From contig NZ_JBAOJI010000003.1 in NCBI RefSeq assembly GCF_037080055.1, positions 331,608 to 395,607 of the forward strand: DNA of 64,000 nt, read 5' to 3'. The DNA is from Halovenus sp037080055. GTDB lineage: Archaea; Halobacteriota; Halobacteria; Halobacteriales; Haloarculaceae. The position numbers and the translations under genes are program-made. How positions within the stretch are numbered: position 1 is the first letter of the stretch; each line of letters opens with the position of its first letter. Below, one piece after another: positions 59,044 through 64,000 of this stretch. Under the pieces are notes generated by a model. It worked only from the letters and a program-made list of their open reading frames with translations. It was not told where the DNA came from and did not search any database.

Positions 59044-60630
59044 ATGCGGATACGCGTCAACTGGCGTCAAAGTGTGGCTCTGACGGGGACCGTCGTCAAG
59101 TATCTCGCAGCCACGATGCTCTTCCCGCTGATCGTCAGTCTCGTCTACGGTGAAGATACCGTGGTGTTTCTCGCCGCAATCGGGATCACCGTCGCCATTG
59201 GACTCCTGCTCGAACAACTCGAGGCCGATATCGACCTCGGTCCGCGTGAGGCGATTCTGTTCGTCGCTCTCGTGTGGGGTGTCGTCGCAATCGTCGGGAT
59301 GATTCCGTACCTGCTGGCAGGATTCGGGACAGACTCGACCGTTGGACTGCAAACCAGTTCGCTCGGGGCGTTCGCCGGTTCGATCGCGAACGCCCTGTTC
59401 GAGTCGATGTCCGGCTTTACGACGACCGGATCGACGGTGCTGGGCGAGATCTCCTTCGAGCAACATTCTCACGCAGTGCTCATCTGGCGACAGCTCACGC
59501 AGTGGCTCGGGGGGATGGGAATCATCGTTCTGATGGTCGCTATTTTGCCCGAAGTCGCAGTCAACGGGGCACAGCTCATCGAATCAGAAGCGCCCGGCCC
59601 CGAACTGCAGAAGATGACTCCACGCATCGTCGAAACCGCGCGCCTTCTCTGGTTGTTCTATCTCTTCTTCACCGTCCTGTACATCGCTCTGCTCTACGGC
59701 CTCTCGCTCGCGGGACGCGTGCTCGAAGCGGACGTTGCTCCGAACATGGACCTGTACAATGCCATCGCGCACGGGTTCACGACGCTCCCGACCGGCGGAT
59801 TCTCGCCGCAGGCAGACAGTATCGCGGCTTTCTCCCCCGCCGTGCAGTGGGTCGTCATTCCGTTCATGATCATCGCCGGCACGAACTTCGCCCTGTTTTA
59901 TTTCATCCTGAAGGGCAACTCCTTCCGGATCGTCAAGGACCGTGAGTTTCAGGCGTACATCGGGGCGATTCTCGGTTTGATCGCCATCCTCTGGGGCTTG
60001 CTGTTCACTGGTTCCGCGCCGACGCTCGAACTCGGGGGTCAAACGCAGGGAGTCCTCGAAAACTCGCTCCGGCAGGCGGCGTTCCAGATCGGATCGCTCA
60101 TGAACTCGACGGGGTACGCGACGAGTGACTTTGCCCAGTGGGACACGCCGTCGCGGATGGTACTCTTGTTTGCGATGTTCATCGGTGGCTCTGCGGGGTC
60201 GACCGGCGGCGGTGTGAAAGTCGTCCGCTGGCTTGTACTGATCAAGGCCGGTCGCCGGACCCTGTACAAAACGGTACATCCCGATGCGGTCAAACCGATC
60301 AGGCTCGGGGGACAGGTGATCGACGAGGATGCGATCACGGGCATCGTGGCGTTCACTTTCCTCTATTTGGCTATTTTCGGCGTCGCAAGTGTCCTTCTCT
60401 CGCTCGATGCCGCTCGCGCCGGACTGCAACTGACGCCGATAGAAGCAATCAGCGCGAGCCTCGCCACGCTCGGGAACATCGGACCGGGATTCGGTTCCCT
60501 CGGACCGTTCGGGAGCTTTCTGGAATTCCCGACATCGAGCAAACTGCTGATGATCGTTCTCATGTGGCTGGGCCGTCTGGAAGTGATTCCCGTGCTAGTT
60601 CTGTTTACGGGTGCCTTCTGGCAAGATTGA
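59044..60630 (+). CDS. trkH: Trk-type potassium uptake permease TrkH
   Basis: Membrane channel subunit for potassium uptake; pairs with a TrkA-type nucleotide-binding regulator. 528 residues, about ten helices, four pore loops. Family motifs: MSGFTTTGSTVLG near 120, HGFTTLPTGGFS near 245, FIGGSAGSTGGGVKVVRW near 380, TLGNIGPGFGSLGPF near 475. No trkA in the window. The chemoreceptor gene at 60926 follows on the same strand. Internal-salt balance makes potassium uptake central to haloarchaea. Confidence 0.95.
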   Translation: MRIRVNWRQSVALTGTVVKYLAATMLFPLIVSLVYGEDTVVFLAAIGITVAIGLLLEQLEADIDLGPREAILFVALVWGVVAIVGMIPYLLAGFGTDSTVGLQTSSLGAFAGSIANALFESMSGFTTTGSTVLGEISFEQHSHAVLIWRQLTQWLGGMGIIVLMVAILPEVAVNGAQLIESEAPGPELQKMTPRIVETARLLWLFYLFFTVLYIALLYGLSLAGRVLEADVAPNMDLYNAIAHGFTTLPTGGFSPQADSIAAFSPAVQWVVIPFMIIAGTNFALFYFILKGNSFRIVKDREFQAYIGAILGLIAILWGLLFTGSAPTLELGGQTQGVLENSLRQAAFQIGSLMNSTGYATSDFAQWDTPSRMVLLFAMFIGGSAGSTGGGVKVVRWLVLIKAGRRTLYKTVHPDAVKPIRLGGQVIDEDAITGIVAFTFLYLAIFGVASVLLSLDAARAGLQLTPIEAISASLATLGNIGPGFGSLGPFGSFLEFPTSSKLLMIVLMWLGRLEVIPVLVLFTGAFWQD

Positions 60631-60789
60631 CAGTACTGCATCCCGGAGGGGGGTTTCTGCGTAGTGTGAGGGTATCGAGGAGCTATTACCGAGGCAGTTG
60701 TTTTTGTCGGAGAAATGTTTGTAAATCGACCAGTAGAAAACGAAACAATCACGTCTGATATCCGCTGTTAGTGCGCCTCTTTCAGGAAG

Positions 60790-60798
60790 CTATATAAA
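60790..60798 (+). promoter_or_regulatory. Chemoreceptor TATA element
   Basis: CTATATAAAA region about 130 bases before the GTG start, implying a ~100-base leader; the ribosome-binding GCGAGGAGG at 60911-60919 would then be used. The 295 bases between trkH and this gene contain no other gene. Confidence 0.45.
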
Positions 60799-60925
60799 AA
60801 TTTACTGGTGAACTGCTTCGCTATTCCACGTCGCACGCGAATTGAAACGCCATTCTCGCAAAGTAATCAGATATGGACGGAGATAGCAAGTCATTCGATG
60901 GGGCTCACCAGCGAGGAGGTTTTTT

Positions 60926-62530
60926 GTGAATCCCCAGTTGATCAGAGAGCGACGACTCGTCAAATTCGGCCTCGCGTTCGGGGTCGTCATTCTCGTGATG
61001 ATCACAGTCGGCGTTCTGGCCTTCCTCGATACAGCCGCACAGATTGCTCCGGAGAATCGTGGGATCGTTGCGCAGAACCTCGCGATCCTCATCGCGACAG
61101 CAGTGCTCGGCATCGTGGCTGTTGGACTCATGCTTGCTCGACCAACTGTCAAAGGGATCGAAGAACTCGCAAGCCACACGGCAGATATCGAAGCGGGACA
61201 ACTCGACGGCAACGTCGAGAGTGCTGCGCAGGACGAACTCGGCTCGTTATATCGTTCGATCACCTCCATGCGAGAAACGATCAAGCAGCGGATCGAGGAG
61301 GCCGAACAGCAACGCGAACGTGCACTCAAAGCCCAAGAAGAGAGTGAAACCCAGCGCGAGCGTGCCGAGCAGGCTCGACAGGAAAGCGAAGAACTCGCAC
61401 GAACACTCGAAACCCGGACGGAAGCATTCGCGCAGACGATGGCAGAGACGGCCAACGGAGACCTCACGGCTCGTCTTTCGGTCGAATCTGATGATCCCGA
61501 ATCACTGACGCGTGTCGGCGGAAGTTTCAACGAGGCGATGGATGAACTCCAAGCTATCGTCGACGACGTCGGAACGTTTACCGAGGAGGTTGTCACCGCT
61601 GGCGAAGCGTCGACAGATCGTATCGACGATGCAGTCGACAACGGCCGACATGCAAACGAGTCGATGGACGATATTGCGGCCGATGCCAGACAACAGCGTG
61701 ATGATCTTGTCGACGCCTCCGAGGAACTGGAGAGCATGTCGGCAAATATCGAAGAAGTTGCGGCTTCGACCGACGAACTCGCAGATTCGTCGAAACGAGC
61801 CGCCGAGCTAAGCGAACGCGGGCGGTCGGACGCAGTCGCAGCCGTCAAGGAACTCCACAGCATCGAACAGCGATCTGAATCGGCCGTCGAAACGATCACT
61901 GAACTCGAAACCCAGATGGACGAGATCGAACAGATCGTCACGACCATTACCGAAATTGCCGAGCAGACGAACATGCTCGCGCTCAATGCTTCTATCGAGG
62001 CTGCACGCGCTGGCGGCGGGACTGGCGACGTTGCCGATGGCTTCGATGTCGTCGCCCAGGAGGTGAAAGCGCTCGCCGAGGAGACCAGAACCTCTGCCAG
62101 TGAAATCGAGGAGATGCTCCGGGATATTCGACACCTCACCGAGGACAGCGCTGACGACATGCGAGGAATTCAGACAGAGGTCAAATCCGGCGTCGAAACC
62201 GTCGAAAACGTTGGTGACGTACTGACAGATATCGACACGCAAGTCGGTGAAGTCGACGATGGCGTCCAGCAAATCACCATCGCGATGGATCAGCAGGCAA
62301 CCTCGCTCAACGATGTCACCGCAACCGTCGACGAACTGACGGAATTCGGTCGGACGACCGCAGAGAAGACGACAGCCATTGCAGAGACTGCGAGCGAGCA
62401 GGTGACGATTCTCACCGGGGCGTCTGAGAACACACACGCGCTGCTCGGGAAAGCCAAGCAGTTGCAGGAGTCTCTTGGCACGTTTACTTACGAAGCCAGT
62501 GCACCTCAATCCGCACCACCAGCACAGTGA
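60926..62530 (+). CDS. Halobacterial transducer-type chemoreceptor, two helices, short loop
   Basis: 534 residues. TM1 ~12-34 and TM2 ~48-69 separated by a loop of only about 13 residues, so it lacks a ligand-binding domain. HAMP1 ~70-122, coiled-coil linker, HAMP2 ~165-215 (TANGDLTARLSVESDDPES), then the MCP signalling domain with hairpin tip IAEQTNMLALNASIEAARAG near 350. GTG start at 60926 with a GAGGAGG ribosome site 7-13 bases upstream. The topology matches HtrI/HtrII and the membrane-potential sensor MpcT of Halobacterium. No sensory rhodopsin gene is adjacent. No che genes here. Confidence 0.85.
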   Translation: MNPQLIRERRLVKFGLAFGVVILVMITVGVLAFLDTAAQIAPENRGIVAQNLAILIATAVLGIVAVGLMLARPTVKGIEELASHTADIEAGQLDGNVESAAQDELGSLYRSITSMRETIKQRIEEAEQQRERALKAQEESETQRERAEQARQESEELARTLETRTEAFAQTMAETANGDLTARLSVESDDPESLTRVGGSFNEAMDELQAIVDDVGTFTEEVVTAGEASTDRIDDAVDNGRHANESMDDIAADARQQRDDLVDASEELESMSANIEEVAASTDELADSSKRAAELSERGRSDAVAAVKELHSIEQRSESAVETITELETQMDEIEQIVTTITEIAEQTNMLALNASIEAARAGGGTGDVADGFDVVAQEVKALAEETRTSASEIEEMLRDIRHLTEDSADDMRGIQTEVKSGVETVENVGDVLTDIDTQVGEVDDGVQQITIAMDQQATSLNDVTATVDELTEFGRTTAEKTTAIAETASEQVTILTGASENTHALLGKAKQLQESLGTFTYEASAPQSAPPAQ

Positions 62531-62663
62531 ACACGGCCGCTATCTGTTCTCTCGATCGGTACAAGCGGCCGGTAATGGAGACAGTATCGACATCACACGG
62601 TTGTCCGAGTAGATATTCTCTGGTCTCCTACTTCTCGTATAGATAACTCCCGCGTAAGTCGCG

Positions 62664-62669
62664 TTTTTA
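62664..62669 (+). promoter_or_regulatory. TATA element and leader mini-ORF before the small HTH gene
   Basis: TTTTTA sits 24-29 bases before an ATG at 62693 that opens an eight-codon ORF (MERLVTER) ending at TGA 62717-62719. This stop overlaps the HTH gene ATG (62716-62718) as ATGA, so a leaderless transcript would translate the mini-ORF first. Confidence 0.35.
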
Positions 62670-62715
62670 GTCGTTGGCTCGAACCGATCTGTATGGAGCG
62701 GCTGGTCACAGAACG

Positions 62716-62979
62716 ATGACAGCATCACAGATCCGGATTCTTTCACGGCTCGTCAGCCGGTATGACGAGCGAGAGGGGCCGGTCACGGCCACAGAGATGG
62801 CAACGGTAGTCGATAGCGATCCTGCGACTCTCCGGGAGTTTTTCGAGAATTACGAGTCGAAACACCTGCTGAAGCCGGTTGACGACGGATACCGCCCGAC
62901 TGTGACTGCCCGCGAACTGCTGGAACTTGATATCGATGACGATGCACTGGTAATACTCGACACACAGCCGGAGTCCTGA
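62716..62979 (+). CDS. Small helix-turn-helix protein
   Basis: 87 residues, a winged-helix core: TASQIRILSRLVSRYDEREG, then TATEMATVVDSDPATLREFF and the short wing DDGYRPTVT. The ATG at 62716 gives the natural N-terminus; an in-frame TTG lies upstream at 62674. Probably a transcription regulator; target unknown. Followed 94 bases later by a second regulator. Confidence 0.65.
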   Translation: MTASQIRILSRLVSRYDEREGPVTATEMATVVDSDPATLREFFENYESKHLLKPVDDGYRPTVTARELLELDIDDDALVILDTQPES

Positions 62980-63073
62980 CTGCTGCATAGGACGGCTGTT
63001 CACTGCGACTGTCCAGCCGGCACAGTATTTTATATCGAGTACGGCGGTATATGATGGTAATAGGAGATTCACC

Positions 63074-63706
63074 GTGTCAGACAATCCAAAAAAGACAACA
63101 GGGGACCAAGATACGTCGCCATTCGTCCAAGAAGCGGAACAGGATATCGATCTGACGGACCGTCCGTACGACGTGTACGGCTGTCAGACCTGTGATAACG
63201 TAATCCTCTCGCTACACGGCTGTGGCGAGGGGATGACCTGCCACGGCGAGGAGATGGTGCCGGTTACAGAAGCGAAAATGGAGATTCAACCGCCGAATTT
63301 GCGCGACGTCTTGCTCAACGTCTTCGGGCTTCCGAAAGTCGGACTCGATATCTGTCTGTGCGTTATCGACGATGGGCCGCTTTCGCCGGACGAGGTCGCA
63401 CAGCAGCTTGGGTACGACGAGAGTACGATCCGGCGATATCTCAACAAACTCACCGAGGTCGGTCTGCTGACGAAGATGCAACTCAACCGCGAAGACGGTG
63501 GTTTCGTCAACGTCTACCAGCCAATCGATATCGAGGAGATGCGACGAGAATCACTGATCGGCTTCTATCTCTGGGCCGGAGAAGCGGCAACACTGATCGA
63601 AGACGCCAATCTGACCAAGGAAGATTATGTCGACGGCTCGTACGAGGGCGACCTGAACGAGATTTTTTGGGAATCGTTCCGAGGCGGAGACGAACCCGCG
63701 GAGTAA
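63074..63706 (+). CDS. Regulator with desulforedoxin-like metal ribbon and HTH domain
   Basis: 210 residues. Residues ~35-65 (YGCQTCDNVILSLHGCGEGM then TCHGEEM) resemble the N-terminal metal domain of desulfoferrodoxin: a C-x2-C pair, then a second Cys set where the usual CC is altered to C...C-H. Residues ~70-135 are a winged helix with LSPDEVAQQLGYDESTIRRYLNKL and LLTKMQLN. C-terminus is helical and acidic. GTG start at 63074 with AGGAG seven bases upstream. A role as metal- or redox-sensing regulator is inferred from the ribbon. Confidence 0.7.
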   Translation: MSDNPKKTTGDQDTSPFVQEAEQDIDLTDRPYDVYGCQTCDNVILSLHGCGEGMTCHGEEMVPVTEAKMEIQPPNLRDVLLNVFGLPKVGLDICLCVIDDGPLSPDEVAQQLGYDESTIRRYLNKLTEVGLLTKMQLNREDGGFVNVYQPIDIEEMRRESLIGFYLWAGEAATLIEDANLTKEDYVDGSYEGDLNEIFWESFRGGDEPAE

Positions 63707-63773
63707 TCGCTCCGACGACCGACTGTCGACCACAAATCTGAACCGAATCGGGTTACGAGGGGGTTAGCTACGA

Positions 63774-63783
63774 CTTTATTTAT
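63774..63783 (+). promoter_or_regulatory. TATA element for the SDR gene
   Basis: TTTATTTATA, centred about 25 bases before the GTG at 63804, typical of a leaderless haloarchaeal promoter. Confidence 0.5.
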
Positions 63784-63803
63784 AGTTGTAATGTGGTCTA
63801 TAC

Positions 63804-64000
63804 GTGACAGACGACAATTTTGATTTGAACCCGCCAGAACTGAGTCGTGAGGATCTCCTGATCGTGGATGACCCGCGTTTCACTGAGGAGACAGTCGCAC
63901 TCGTGACCGGTGCGGCCTCGGGTATCGGGCAGGCGACAGCGGTTGCACTCGCCGCCAACGGCCTGACCGTGGTCGGTGCGGATATCGATACCGACGGGAT
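63804..64000 (+). CDS. Short-chain dehydrogenase/reductase (cut by window edge)
   Basis: The first 65 codons of an SDR: GTG start, acidic N-terminus (MTDDNFDLNPPELSRED), then the NAD(P)-binding motif VALVTGAASGIGQATAVALA at 32-51 and VVGADIDTDG. The catalytic Tyr-Lys lies beyond the window. Substrate cannot be judged from the fragment. Promoter spacing supports the GTG start. Confidence 0.85.
   Translation, partial: MTDDNFDLNPPELSREDLLIVDDPRFTEETVALVTGAASGIGQATAVALAANGLTVVGADIDTDG

Noticed and set aside
1..64000. Mobile elements, prophage, CRISPR arrays or rRNA
   Set aside because: No transposase-like protein, terminal repeats, regular short repeats or rRNA-like blocks were seen; composition is even apart from normal AT-rich promoters.

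Overview
The window is GC-rich chromosomal DNA of a haloarchaeon (class Halobacteria). The evidence is strongly acidic proteins throughout, Tat-type lipoprotein signals on binding proteins, AbrB-PhoU fusion regulators, an HTH-10 (Bat-type) regulator, a bacteriorhodopsin whose C-terminal helix resembles cruxrhodopsins of the Haloarcula group, and TATA boxes about 25 bases before start codons (leaderless transcripts). Genes are packed tightly, with many 4-base stop/start overlaps and convergent overlaps. I saw no rRNA, tRNA, CRISPR array, insertion sequence or prophage. Layout, left to right: 1-4133 holds a partial ureohydrolase, an AbrB-PhoU protein and succinyl-CoA ligase (sucCD). 4306-12665 is a phosphate cluster: a divergent AbrB-PhoU regulator, pstS-pstC-pstA-pstB, phoU and a further AbrB-PhoU protein; PstA is unusually long. 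12703-20796 is housekeeping and stress: two MBL-type proteins, an aminotransferase, Hsp20, a zinc-ribbon protein, tandem isoaspartyl methyltransferase paralogues, a DsbA-like protein and a PAS histidine kinase. 20950-21194 is a deletion scar joining the start of one gene to the tail of a nitric oxide reductase gene. 21840-28828 is an acyl-CoA ligase and a complete Liv-type ABC importer. 28840-32822 holds a hydrolase, an HTH-10 regulator, a tiny zinc-finger protein, a DUF502 membrane protein and bacteriorhodopsin. 32975-43801 is mixed metabolism: NAD kinase-like protein, 3-hydroxyacyl-CoA dehydrogenase, an Old Yellow Enzyme, a glutaredoxin-like protein, a cation exporter behind a palindromic operator, and methylmalonyl-CoA epimerase and mutase. 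43901-44637 is a broken MFS transporter gene. 44634-51465 is a Ugp-like ABC importer with a divergent glycerophosphodiesterase, then an EEP phosphodiesterase and a HAD phosphatase. 51592-58851 has a rhodanese-MBL fusion, methylglyoxal synthase, dnaK and grpE without dnaJ, and a zinc alcohol dehydrogenase. 59044-64000 has TrkH, a two-helix chemoreceptor, two small regulators (one with a desulforedoxin-like metal site) and the start of a short-chain dehydrogenase. Two themes link the genes. One is phosphorus acquisition: Pst with four PhoU-fold proteins, and Ugp with phosphodiesterases and a phosphatase. The other is acyl-CoA metabolism: acyl-CoA ligase, 3-hydroxyacyl-CoA dehydrogenase, methylmalonyl-CoA epimerase and mutase, then succinyl-CoA ligase, which is the propionyl-CoA to succinate route. 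The strongest leads are the palindromic operator before the cation exporter, the trkH-chemoreceptor pair, the bacteriorhodopsin locus with its candidate regulators, the NorB deletion scar, the extended PstA, and several undescribed inverted repeats in intergenic regions.
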